Shown one piece after another: positions 6,947 through 14,860 of a DNA stretch of 64,000 nucleotides; positions within the stretch are counted from its first letter, which is position 1, and each line of letters opens with the position of its first letter. The position numbers and the translations under genes are program-made. A model generated the notes under the pieces. It worked only from the letters and a program-made list of their open reading frames with translations, was not told the DNA's origin and did no database searches. Origin of the DNA: Bifidobacterium santillanense. Lineage in GTDB: Bacteria; Actinomycetota; Actinomycetes; Actinomycetales; Bifidobacteriaceae. The stretch is from NCBI RefSeq assembly GCF_018555385.1, contig NZ_JAFEJS010000008.1, positions 1-64,000 on the forward strand, read 5' to 3'.

Positions 6947-9805
6947 TTACAGCCCGGGTTCGACGATGAGGAAACGTGTGACGGACGAGGCGCCGGACGA
7001 CGGACCGCCATCGGACGAGGCGCCGGACGATGAGTCATCGGACGACTTCGACGACGAGGCGGCACCGGACGCCGGCAGGAGCTTGTCGGCGCCCTGGTCC
7101 AGCGCGGCGGCGATGAGCTCGCCGGCATCGGAGAGGGTCGTGGTGTCGTTGATGAGCCCGTCGGTATCGACGGACAGCATCGGACCGGGATCCATGCCGA
7201 TCATGCCGAAGTACGGCGAAAGCCGGTTGGCGAGCGCCTCGGCGGTCGCGGACGAGCCGGCGGACCTGCCGGTACCGGAGGACCCGGAGGGCCCGTTGCC
7301 GGCCCTGGACCCATCGGACGACGCGCCATCACCGGAACCGGATGACGAAGCACTTCCCGACGACGCCTCGGCCTGTGCGCCACCCATACCGGTTCCTGTC
7401 TTCGCGGCGGCGGAAGCTGCATCCCCATCCTGCGTACCCGCCCCCGATGCCCCGCCGGACACGGACTTGCCGGACGAACCGGAGGACGGGGTGGCGCCGG
7501 TTGTGCCGGACGAACCGGAATCCGACGAGCCGGCCGCACCGGACGATGACGCCCCACCGGATGCGGACTTGCCAGCGCCCGGTACGGCGCCGGCGAACTT
7601 CATCACGTCGGCGGAATCGGTCTTCGCGGCGCTTTCGTCGATGACCGTCGTCGTCACATCGCCGGACGACGCCTTGGCGGCCTTGCGTTCGGCCGCGGCC
7701 TGACGGCGCAGTCGCGCGATCTCGGCAAGAGTCGACAGAGATCCATAAGCGGAACGCTCCGACAGTCCGCCCGCCTCATTCGTCACGACCCGTGCGGAAC
7801 GCGCCGCAACGGACGAATCGCGATCCGCATCGGACTCGCCGTGCCCCATACCGGATGAGACTCGCTCCATCTCAACGGCGAGCGCATTCAGCCCTCTACC
7901 GGCCACCATCAGCGAACGCAACACGTCCGATCCTACAGAATCGGACGTTTTTGCGGCCGAACCGGATCCGTTGACGTCCGATCCTATAGGATGTGACGTT
8001 TCCGAGGCCGAATCGGACCCATTAGCGTCCGATCCTGCAGTATCGGACGAATTCGGGGCTGTACCAGACCTAGAAACGTCCGATTCTGTAGTATCGGACG
8101 AGCTCGGGGACGTTGCAAGCCCGGAAACGTCCGATTCCGCAGTATCGGACGTGAGGGAGGCTGCGCCGGACAGGTCGTCGGCGAACCGCAGGACGATCTG
8201 GCGATAGGCGGAGGCGGTGCCGGTGCGTTCGCGGGCCGAGGCGAGCGCTGACAGCGCGGCGTCCACTTTTGCGGTGTCGCCGGCGTGGGAGCCGCCGGAT
8301 GCGAACTCCTTGTCGGTCGCGGCGATCGCCTGGTCGCGGTACGCGGATGCGCCGGCAGACGTGCCGCCGGTGAGCGCGCTCAGATGCTTCGTGTACGCGT
8401 CGGTGTAGGCCATCGAATACGGGATCATCGCCTGCGAGAGCTGGGATTGGCCGGCCGAGTACTCCTTCGCACCCTCGGTCTGCTCCTCGCCCGCGCGACG
8501 CCGCAGCGTGTCGGAGAGTCCGGTGACGCCCTGCGCGCGGACCATGCGGATCACCTGTTCGATGGCGTCGGCGGCGCCCGTGTGCTGGTGCGCGGAGGCG
8601 AGCGCGTTGGTGGCGTTCGCCTCGCCGAGCACGGCGGCCGCGAGCGGGGTGTCGCCGCTCAGCTCGCCGGCGGTGCCCATCAGTGCGGTCAGCTGCGTGG
8701 ACGAGCCGATCGAACCGGACAGATGGTTCGTGTAGGAGCCGACGTACGCGGCCATGTACGCGTGGAACGCCTTGTCGTAGTCGGCCTGTTTCTCGGCGAT
8801 CTCGCTCTGCGCGAGGGAGCGTTCGAGGTCACGCAGCGCAGTGAGTTTCTCGATGAGTCGCTGGTATCGGCCGGAGGACGACACGGATGACGCGGATGAC
8901 GCGGCAGCGGCCCCGCCGGTCGTCGCGGAGCCGGCAGCCGAGGAACCCGCAGCGCCGGAACCGTTGGAACCATTGAAGCCCGAGGAATCTGCGGAACCGG
9001 AACCGGCCGATTTCCCGTCCGTACCGTTCTTGCCCGCACCGTCCGTTCCCGGCTGAGTGAACGTGGCGGAACCGTCGCCCATCGCACGGGCTTCGCCGGC
9101 GAGCGCGGACGCGCCGGACGCGGAGACGACGGCGACCGGTCCCATCGTGAACTTCGTCGCGTTCATGTAGCAGTCGATCCGCTCCCCCACGCGCGCGACG
9201 GCCGCGATGAGCGTGTTCGAGCCCTGCGTGCCGACGATCGAGTCATCGACGGAGACGGTCACGTCGTCGGCGACGCGCGTCGGCACGGTGAAGACAACGA
9301 GGAAGCGTTGCGACGACAGCGGTGCGTCGGCGGAACCGTCGGACGACGAACCGGATACGTTCCCGGCGACGCCGTGGGACAGACCATCAAGCAGCTTCTT
9401 CCCCACGCGCACATGCACGCCGACGACGCCGGTCGCGCCGGCGATTTTCGTGCGGCCCACGTTCGGCCCGTCAAGGGAATACGCGACGTCGACGTCGAGC
9501 GGAATGTCGCGTTTGCCGGATTCGACCTGCGTGACGGCGAGGGGCTGTTCCACGGCCGTGTCGGCACCGGACGCGTCGGATGATGACGAACCGGATGCGC
9601 CGGATACGTCGGTAAGGAACAGGTCGCCCGGCTCGCCCTCGTCGTCGGTCACGGTGAAGACGTCACGCCCCTCGATCGACGGGATCGCGGCGCGGGCGGC
9701 GGCGACATCCGCGCCGATCGCACCACCCAATGCCAGCGACGACGCGACGACGAGCGCGCACGCCCCCGCGCACACCCGCGTCAGACCGGACGTCGTTCGT
9801 TTCAT
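6947..9805 (-). CDS. large secreted Ser/Gly/Ala-rich protein of unknown function
   Basis: 952 residues with a clear signal peptide (ACALVVASSLALGGAIGADVAAARA). The first 260 residues after it are moderately complex (VFTVTDDEGEPGDLFLTDVS, FLVVFTVPTRVADDVTVSVD) and look like a folded domain. Next come an SGS-rich linker, a helical central part (about 330-560) with repeated AYVGSYTNHLSG / AYTDAYTKHLSAL motifs, and a 17-residue Ser/Asp repeat block (about 551-630). The C-terminal third is almost pure Ser, Gly, Ala and Thr. There is no LPxTG motif and no C-terminal membrane segment, so it is probably released or held non-covalently. The two AY-x-KHLSAL-like segments suggest an internal duplication. 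I do not recognise a family. Confidence 0.75.
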   Translation of the reverse strand: MKRTTSGLTRVCAGACALVVASSLALGGAIGADVAAARAAIPSIEGRDVFTVTDDEGEPGDLFLTDVSGASGSSSSDASGADTAVEQPLAVTQVESGKRDIPLDVDVAYSLDGPNVGRTKIAGATGVVGVHVRVGKKLLDGLSHGVAGNVSGSSSDGSADAPLSSQRFLVVFTVPTRVADDVTVSVDDSIVGTQGSNTLIAAVARVGERIDCYMNATKFTMGPVAVVSASGASALAGEARAMGDGSATFTQPGTDGAGKNGTDGKSAGSGSADSSGFNGSNGSGAAGSSAAGSATTGGAAAASSASSVSSSGRYQRLIEKLTALRDLERSLAQSEIAEKQADYDKAFHAYMAAYVGSYTNHLSGSIGSSTQLTALMGTAGELSGDTPLAAAVLGEANATNALASAHQHTGAADAIEQVIRMVRAQGVTGLSDTLRRRAGEEQTEGAKEYSAGQSQLSQAMIPYSMAYTDAYTKHLSALTGGTSAGASAYRDQAIAATDKEFASGGSHAGDTAKVDAALSALASARERTGTASAYRQIVLRFADDLSGAASLTSDTAESDVSGLATSPSSSDTTESDVSRSGTAPNSSDTAGSDANGSDSASETSHPIGSDVNGSGSAAKTSDSVGSDVLRSLMVAGRGLNALAVEMERVSSGMGHGESDADRDSSVAARSARVVTNEAGGLSERSAYGSLSTLAEIARLRRQAAAERKAAKASSGDVTTTVIDESAAKTDSADVMKFAGAVPGAGKSASGGASSSGAAGSSDSGSSGTTGATPSSGSSGKSVSGGASGAGTQDGDAASAAAKTGTGMGGAQAEASSGSASSSGSGDGASSDGSRAGNGPSGSSGTGRSAGSSATAEALANRLSPYFGMIGMDPGPMLSVDTDGLINDTTTLSDAGELIAAALDQGADKLLPASGAASSSKSSDDSSSGASSDGGPSSGASSVTRFLIVEPGL
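7924..8151. repeat. five in-frame 51-bp repeats, each with a 24-bp palindrome
   Basis: Palindromes of the type CGTCCGAT-N8-ATCGGACG start at 7924, 7975, 8026, 8077 and 8128, exactly 51 bp apart. They encode a 17-residue SD-x-x-x-SDV-rich repeat in the large secreted protein. The third and fifth copies share CGTCCGAT and ATCGGACG arms exactly; only the middle differs. Confidence 0.85.
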
Positions 9806-9949
9806 ACCTCACCAATCCACCCGCGGATGCACCCGCATGGGCCGAATCATTCGTTAGTCAACCAACCCACGACGGACGACGTGTGGGACGGATTGTTCCT
9901 CCATACGGGCATCGCGGAAACGGATGGGACGAATCCCCGCGTACGCCGT

Positions 9950-10399
9950 TCAGGCGAAGACGTCGAGCACGCCCGGGTCACCGCCGGCGTCGGCGATGCG
10001 CTGATGGCGCTTCTTCGCCTCGGTGACGACGAACTCGCGGTACATCTCGGCGATGTCCGGGTCGAGTCCGGCGGCCACGGCGATGCGGTGCAGGCGTTCG
10101 ATCTGGTAGTCCTCGCGCTTGTAGTCGGCGGGCGCGAAACCGGCGCGCGCCTTGAGCACGCCCACCTGTGACGTGTACTTGAACCGTTCGGCGAGCAGGG
10201 AGACGATGGCCGTGTCCACGTTGTCGATGGACTGGCGCAGGGCCTTGATCTTCTTGACGGTCAGGGCGGTCTCGGGATCGTCCGAGGTCTGCTCGGAATC
10301 GATGACAGTGGCGTGTTCGCCGGGATTGCGGGTGATGCTGGCGCTCAGCCAGTCGCCGTTGTCGGCGCTTGCACCCGTGGTTTCGCTCGTTTCGCTCAT
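9950..10399 (-). CDS. chorismate mutase (AroQ type)
   Basis: 149-residue cytoplasmic enzyme converting chorismate to prephenate for Phe/Tyr synthesis. The AroQ all-helical core runs from about residue 45 (KKIKALRQSIDNVDTAIVSL), with the expected Arg on the first helix, LLAERFKYTSQVGVLKA in the second part, and YREFVVTEAKKRHQ at the end. The reading frame is open further upstream to 10585, but the ATG at 10399 (MSETSETTG) follows a purine-rich GGTAAG and gives a family-like length. The first 40 residues are a polar, probably disordered extension. It stands alone, with no other shikimate-pathway gene next to it. Confidence 0.9.
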   Translation of the reverse strand: MSETSETTGASADNGDWLSASITRNPGEHATVIDSEQTSDDPETALTVKKIKALRQSIDNVDTAIVSLLAERFKYTSQVGVLKARAGFAPADYKREDYQIERLHRIAVAAGLDPDIAEMYREFVVTEAKKRHQRIADAGGDPGVLDVFA

Positions 10400-10541
10400 A
10401 CATCTTACCTTACCCCACGCGCGCGGTTTCACCGAGGATCCCCGATCGGAGGAACCCCAACGATTGCGATCGGCCCCATCCACTGACGGGAGCGACATGC
10501 CGAATGTCCTCGTTTCTCCTCGCCCCGCATGCACGAATCGG

Positions 10542-11804
10542 CTACCGGCGCCGACGCGGCAGCGAGCCGATAGCTCCGGGGTCATCAGTCAGCGGCAGGT
10601 CGGCCTGCAGCGTCCAGCAGTCGGCGTCGCCGTGGACGCGGATGCCGCCGCCGAGTTCCGCGAACGCGGACCGGTAGTACGCCAGGCCGCGCCCGCCGAT
10701 TGTCTCCTGTGCATGCCCACTCGCCCGCGATGGTTCGGCGAGCGGCGTATCGCTGCACGACAGGTGCAGCACCGACGCCCTGACGCCCACGGCGAACGTG
10801 TATCCACGATTCGGATCAGCATGCCTGCCGATGTTGCCGAACAGCTCGCGGATGAATCCGCAGAGGATCTCCGCCCGTTCGGGCGTGGTCTCGACGACGA
10901 GCCGGTCCTCCATGAGAATTATCCCGTCGATGCCGCCGCTCTCCAGTCGTTTCCGCCGCTCCTCGACGAGCGCCGACATATCGATCGATTCGACGGATCC
11001 GACACGACCGAATAGGACGAATCCGGCGAGACCTGGCGAGTGCGGACGCGAGGCGCCGCCAGACGACGCCGTGGCCGCGTCGTCGTGCAGCGTGCCGATT
11101 GCCCCGCGCGTATACAGCAGCGCCTCCTCGACTGCTTCGCGAATGTCCGCGAGTCCATCGACGTTGTCGCCGGCGGCGTCACCGGCATCGGCACCGACAC
11201 CACCGCCGTCCCGGCGCATGTCGATCAGCCGCAGCGCATGACTCAGGTCGTTGCACACCGTGTCATGCAGTTCGGAGGCGACGCGCTCCCGGCGCCGCCG
11301 CTCCTCGAGTCCGCGCCGCAGGGACGCCTGCTCCACCTGAGACCGCGCCAGACCGCCACCGACCGCGAGCAGCAGCATCCACGCAGCCATCATCGGCAGC
11401 CCGTGCCACCGCAGGAGCACGCCCATCAATGCCGGCCCGCACACCGCGAACGCCACGGCCGCGGGAACATTGACGTATCCGAGCAGCGCCAGCATGATCG
11501 ACCCGATGATGATGGTCGACGATGGCGCCTCGATGGCGGTGATGAAATACACCGCCATCCACAGCAGGACGACGAGCGACGAACCGACGAACGCGTTCCA
11601 GACCACCATGCCGAGCCCGGCATACATCGCGAGGACATACACCATGTCGGGAATCGAAGTTGGCACGGCATAGCCGGACAGCATCTCGACGCCGTACAGC
11701 ACCGCACCGAGACACGCGACGGCGATGCGCACGCCGTACGGCACACGGACACGGACCGCGGCCCCAGCCGCGAACCGGCCTACAGCAGATCGTATGCTCG
11801 GCAT
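10542..11804 (-). CDS. sensor histidine kinase, NarL-partner type
   Basis: 420 residues. The N-terminal half has six or so hydrophobic segments (about 25-150) with almost no extracellular loop, so the signal is probably sensed in or near the membrane. A HisKA_3-type dimerisation domain carries the phosphorylated His at about residue 180 (ASELHDTVCNDLSHALRLID). The C-terminal ATPase domain is rather degenerate: the N-box is weak (LCGFIRELFGNIGRHADPN), while a G-box remnant (GGRGLAYYRSAF) is visible. Its start overlaps the end of the response regulator gene by about 25 bp, so the two are translationally coupled. It probably phosphorylates that regulator. Confidence 0.85.
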   Translation of the reverse strand: MPSIRSAVGRFAAGAAVRVRVPYGVRIAVACLGAVLYGVEMLSGYAVPTSIPDMVYVLAMYAGLGMVVWNAFVGSSLVVLLWMAVYFITAIEAPSSTIIIGSIMLALLGYVNVPAAVAFAVCGPALMGVLLRWHGLPMMAAWMLLLAVGGGLARSQVEQASLRRGLEERRRRERVASELHDTVCNDLSHALRLIDMRRDGGGVGADAGDAAGDNVDGLADIREAVEEALLYTRGAIGTLHDDAATASSGGASRPHSPGLAGFVLFGRVGSVESIDMSALVEERRKRLESGGIDGIILMEDRLVVETTPERAEILCGFIRELFGNIGRHADPNRGYTFAVGVRASVLHLSCSDTPLAEPSRASGHAQETIGGRGLAYYRSAFAELGGGIRVHGDADCWTLQADLPLTDDPGAIGSLPRRRR

Positions 11805-12433
11805 AGCCCTATGGCCTCGTATCGATCGGCGACCCCCAGCTTGCCCACGATCCGATGCACGTACGTGAACACGGAGTTCGGGGAGATGCCCAGTTCGGAC
11901 GAAATCGTCTGCGTGGATTTACCCGCCGCGTACATGCGCAGCACCTGCAGTTCGCGCTCGCTGAGGTTCGCCGGGACCGTGCCGGAGTCCCGATTGGACA
12001 ACACGCGATGCGCCTGAGCCACCGTCATGAACCGTTGCGGGTCGGCCGACCGTCCCTGTGCGACAAGCGGAATGAGATCGGCGAGTTCCGCAGTGATGCG
12101 CTCCTTGGCCAGTACCGCCTGGGCGCCGGCCTTCGCCATGTCATCCACGTACCTGTCCGGGTCGTACGCGGTGATGCCGATGACGCCGATCGCGTCGGTA
12201 CGCATACGGATCCGCGCGCAGACGGACGCCCCCGAGGCCTCATTCAGCGCAAGGTCGAGCAGCAGCACCTGCGGCACGACTTGCACGAACAGGCAGCGGT
12301 GCAGCGCCTCGGCCGCGGAAGTGCAACACCACATCACATGAAATGCCGGGGATCGCCCGTTCACCCACCGCGCGATCGACCGCGCACTCCAAGGATCATT
12401 GTCCAGGACAGCGATGTCGATGTTCTCACCCAC
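11780..12433 (-). CDS. LuxR/NarL-type response regulator
   Basis: 217 residues starting at a GTG (VGENIDIAVLDNDPW); the frame is open further upstream, but that extension has no family features. The receiver domain has the acidic pair (LDNDP) and the phospho-acceptor Asp at about residue 60 (QVLLLDLALNE), then a conserved Lys (AVLAKERIT). The DNA-binding domain is a standard LuxR helix-turn-helix (LSERELQVLRMYAAGKSTQ, then ISSELGISPNSVFTYVHRI). It is the first gene of a two-gene operon with the kinase. It faces the gene at 12561 across a 127-bp gap that holds a perfect palindrome, a likely binding site for this regulator. Confidence 0.92.
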   Translation of the reverse strand: MGENIDIAVLDNDPWSARSIARWVNGRSPAFHVMWCCTSAAEALHRCLFVQVVPQVLLLDLALNEASGASVCARIRMRTDAIGVIGITAYDPDRYVDDMAKAGAQAVLAKERITAELADLIPLVAQGRSADPQRFMTVAQAHRVLSNRDSGTVPANLSERELQVLRMYAAGKSTQTISSELGISPNSVFTYVHRIVGKLGVADRYEAIGLCRAYDLL

Positions 12434-12479
12434 ATGCCCAGTGTACGACGGCGCGGCTTCGGATGCACAGATCCCTGAC

Positions 12480-12496
12480 GTCAAGGAATCCTTGAC
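12480..12496. promoter_or_regulatory. perfect 17-bp palindrome, candidate operator
   Basis: GTCAAGGA-A-TCCTTGAC is an uninterrupted dyad (8+1+8) in the gap between the divergent response regulator and the secreted-protein gene. Its position 64 bp before the ATG at 12561 and its symmetry suit a dimeric LuxR-type regulator. Confidence 0.55.
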
Positions 12497-12560
12497 ACGC
12501 GGTCGCGGCCGGCGGTCCGGACGCTTCACAATGGAAGTATCCCAAAGAAGGGGTGACATC

Positions 12561-13409
12561 ATGGACAGGGCAATGATCGCCTGCAACAAGCCGATCGGCG
12601 TCACCGACCGCACGGCCGTCACGATTCTCCTCGCCGTCGTCACCGCAATCGCGACGATGCTCATCGCCTTGGCTCAGGTCCCGGGTGCCGCGGCTGATGC
12701 GAGGGACACGACGACGGCCGCGACCGATGCGTTGGCGATACCGGGCGACGTCGCTGAGTTCTTCCGCACGCGGATTCCCGAATTCGTCATCGACAACGAG
12801 CGGAATTCTCAAGACAAGGACGCGCTGCACGCGATCCGCGAGGACCCCTCCCCCGAAATCGGCGATGCGCGGATGACGTATCTCGTCGGGCCGGACGACG
12901 ACGGCACTCTGACGGTGACGGAATCCGAAGGATGGTCGGCCGTCGTGCGTCATGCGGGCAAGCCGACCGGAGTCGCCACGGTGTCCCGCAACGCGAGCAG
13001 CGGCGAGTTGGAGCCCGGATGGACCAATGACACGGCGCTCGCCCGGTATCTCATCCAAACCGAGCGCGACGGCGGGGATCTCGTCAACGTGTCGTGGCTC
13101 CATGCCTACTTCCTCCGGAAGGACGGCACGATGACCGCGTTGAACGACGCGGCCAAGTCGTACGCGCCGCAGCCCATCCCCCAGCAGACTCTGCTCGACA
13201 AACTCCAGCCCGGATTCGAGGACAGCAAGGCCGCCAACGAGCAGGCGTTGCGTGAGGGACGAGCGCTCGTGGGAGACGCGACGCGACAGGAGAACACGGC
13301 ATCCGGGCCGCCGTGGCGGATCACTCTGCTCGTCGCGATCGGCACGCTGATCGTCGCCGGCGCGACGGCGGGATTCATCATCACCAGACGCAACGCCGGT
13401 TCGTCATGA
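12561..13409 (+). CDS. membrane-anchored secreted protein of unknown function
   Basis: 282 residues. An N-terminal hydrophobic signal (TAVTILLAVVTAIATMLIALA) ends near an Ala-rich cleavage site. It is followed by an extracytoplasmic domain of about 200 residues and a C-terminal transmembrane segment (ITLLVAIGTLIVAGATAGFII) with a short basic tail, giving a type I topology. No family is recognised. The ATG at 12561 has a good ribosome binding site (AAGAAGGGG). It is divergent from the two-component operon with an operator-like palindrome between them, so it is probably a target or the sensory partner of that system. Confidence 0.8.
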   Translation: MDRAMIACNKPIGVTDRTAVTILLAVVTAIATMLIALAQVPGAAADARDTTTAATDALAIPGDVAEFFRTRIPEFVIDNERNSQDKDALHAIREDPSPEIGDARMTYLVGPDDDGTLTVTESEGWSAVVRHAGKPTGVATVSRNASSGELEPGWTNDTALARYLIQTERDGGDLVNVSWLHAYFLRKDGTMTALNDAAKSYAPQPIPQQTLLDKLQPGFEDSKAANEQALREGRALVGDATRQENTASGPPWRITLLVAIGTLIVAGATAGFIITRRNAGSS

Positions 13410-13449
13410 GCGTCATGAGTACCGACAGCCGGCAAAGGCAGATGGCCGC

Positions 13450-14388
13450 TCAGCGCGGGCCGATGGTGAGGGCGTCGTCGTGGGTGCGGCCGGTGTGGAT
13501 CGCGTCGTTGACGGCGTCGATCTCGGCCGGGTCGTACTCGAGCGCTCGCCCGTCGAGCTCGTTGACCGGGATGACCCAGCCGCCGTGCGTCATGTACAGG
13601 CGGTCGGCCTCGCGCAGCTCGGCGATCGGCAGCTTGCGGTACTCGACCGTGCGGCCCTCCTGCATCGCCCACGCGAACAGCTCGCGCTGCGAGGTGCCGT
13701 TGAGGATGCCGATCGACGGGTCCGGGGTCACGAACGTGTCGCCGTAGCGGGCCACGATCGACGAGTTCGGGCATTCGAGCGTGAAGCCGTCCTCGGTGAA
13801 CAGGACCGCGTCGCCGACGCCGCGGCGGTCGCACTCGCGGTGCACGGCGCAATTGAACGCGTAGCTCAGGGTCTTCGCACCGTTGAGCAGCCACGGCGCA
13901 CGGGTGGTGATGTCCGACGGGTAGCCGCGCGTCATCGACACCATCGTGATCGGGTCGGCCTCGTGCAGCGCGCCCTTGGCGTCGAGGAAGATGAAGACCG
14001 TGGGCACGCGATCGGCGGCGCGGCCCACGCCGGTCTCGGGATCAAGTCCGCGCGAGACGATGATGCGCAGCAGCGGACCGGGCTCGGGGTCGTCGTACGC
14101 GGCGATGACGAGGTCCACGGCGCGCGTGAACGCCGCGATGTTCGGCGCGGGCATGTCCATCAAGGCGGCGGAGTGCGCGAGGCGGCGCAGATGGTTCTCG
14201 AGCGAGACCGGATAGCCCTTCCACACGGTGGTCGCCTCGAAGATGCCGTCGCCGCGCAGTACGCTCAGATCGAAGGCGCTGATGTTGAGCCCCTCCGGGT
14301 CGACCAGCCTGATGAGTTCCTTGTCCGGAACCTGTTCGTCGCCGAACAGCGCCCTGCCGTTGCCCATGCCCAGCACGATCGATGCCAT
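13450..14388 (-). CDS. class IV PLP enzyme: aminodeoxychorismate lyase or aminotransferase
   Basis: 312 residues of the fold type IV (BCAT-like) family. The PLP lysine is at about residue 172 (LLNGAKTLSYAFN). The N-terminal LRGDGIFEATTVWKGYP and the C-terminal phosphate-binding GILNGTSQRELFAWA loop are both present. Members include PabC, which releases p-aminobenzoate for folate synthesis, branched-chain aminotransferases and D-amino-acid aminotransferases. Length and the LRGDGIFE motif favour PabC or a close relative, but no pabA/pabB neighbour supports it. The ATG at 14388 has an AGGAAAGGGG ribosome binding site. Confidence 0.82.
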   Translation of the reverse strand: MASIVLGMGNGRALFGDEQVPDKELIRLVDPEGLNISAFDLSVLRGDGIFEATTVWKGYPVSLENHLRRLAHSAALMDMPAPNIAAFTRAVDLVIAAYDDPEPGPLLRIIVSRGLDPETGVGRAADRVPTVFIFLDAKGALHEADPITMVSMTRGYPSDITTRAPWLLNGAKTLSYAFNCAVHRECDRRGVGDAVLFTEDGFTLECPNSSIVARYGDTFVTPDPSIGILNGTSQRELFAWAMQEGRTVEYRKLPIAELREADRLYMTHGGWVIPVNELDGRALEYDPAEIDAVNDAIHTGRTHDDALTIGPR

Positions 14389-14557
14389 GTGGCCGATCCC
14401 CTTTCCTCTCGTCGTCAATGTGTCGTTATGACCATCCACTGTAGTCGCGTCGGGTTTCATACGGGGAGCGGGCCGGTCGTATTCCAGGCAATCCGACCGG
14501 CCCGTGCCGGACCGACCACCTCATGCTTGGACCACCTCATGCTTGGATATCGACGAT

Positions 14558-14755
14558 CAAGTCCGGGAATTCCACGGTTCACCCCGCACCTGTCAACGCA
14601 TCACTCCGGACATCGCACGTTACACTCCGGGCATCGCACACGTCACTCCGGGAGTTGTATCACTTTCCCGTAACAAAACCCGGACTTGACCGTGAGAATC
14701 GCGGAGCGAACCGTGACGACCGCGGGGCGAACCGTGAGCATGCCGGAGCGGACCC
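14558..14755. repeat. 21-bp periodic repeats in inverted halves
   Basis: CACTCCGG recurs at 14602, 14623 and 14644, and CCGTGA recurs at 14690, 14711 and 14732, both with a strict 21-bp period. The second set resembles the reverse complement of the first. CAAGTCCGGG (14558-14567) is perfectly complementary to CCCGGACTTG (14679-14688). A shorter 16-bp direct repeat (TCATGCTTGG) precedes it at 14521 and 14537. The block fills the gap between the class IV PLP gene and rho. Confidence 0.6.
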
Positions 14756-14805
14756 GGGGCGCCGGGAGCGGGTGAAATGTCGCGCTCCGAAAGGCATAAC
14801 GACGA

Positions 14806-14834
14806 ATCCCCGCCGACGGACAGTCGACGGGGAT
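14806..14834 (-). terminator. hairpin downstream of rho
   Basis: ATCCCCGCCGA pairs with TCGACGGGGAT (one G-T pair) 27 bp beyond the rho stop codon. The T-run is weak. Confidence 0.45.
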
Positions 14835-14860
14835 CTGCTCAGGGAACCACGAAGTGCGGA

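Noticed and set aside
13406..13747. Frame starting at the ATGA overlap with the secreted protein stop
   Set aside because: It runs antisense into the class IV PLP gene and has no family features or ribosome binding site of its own.
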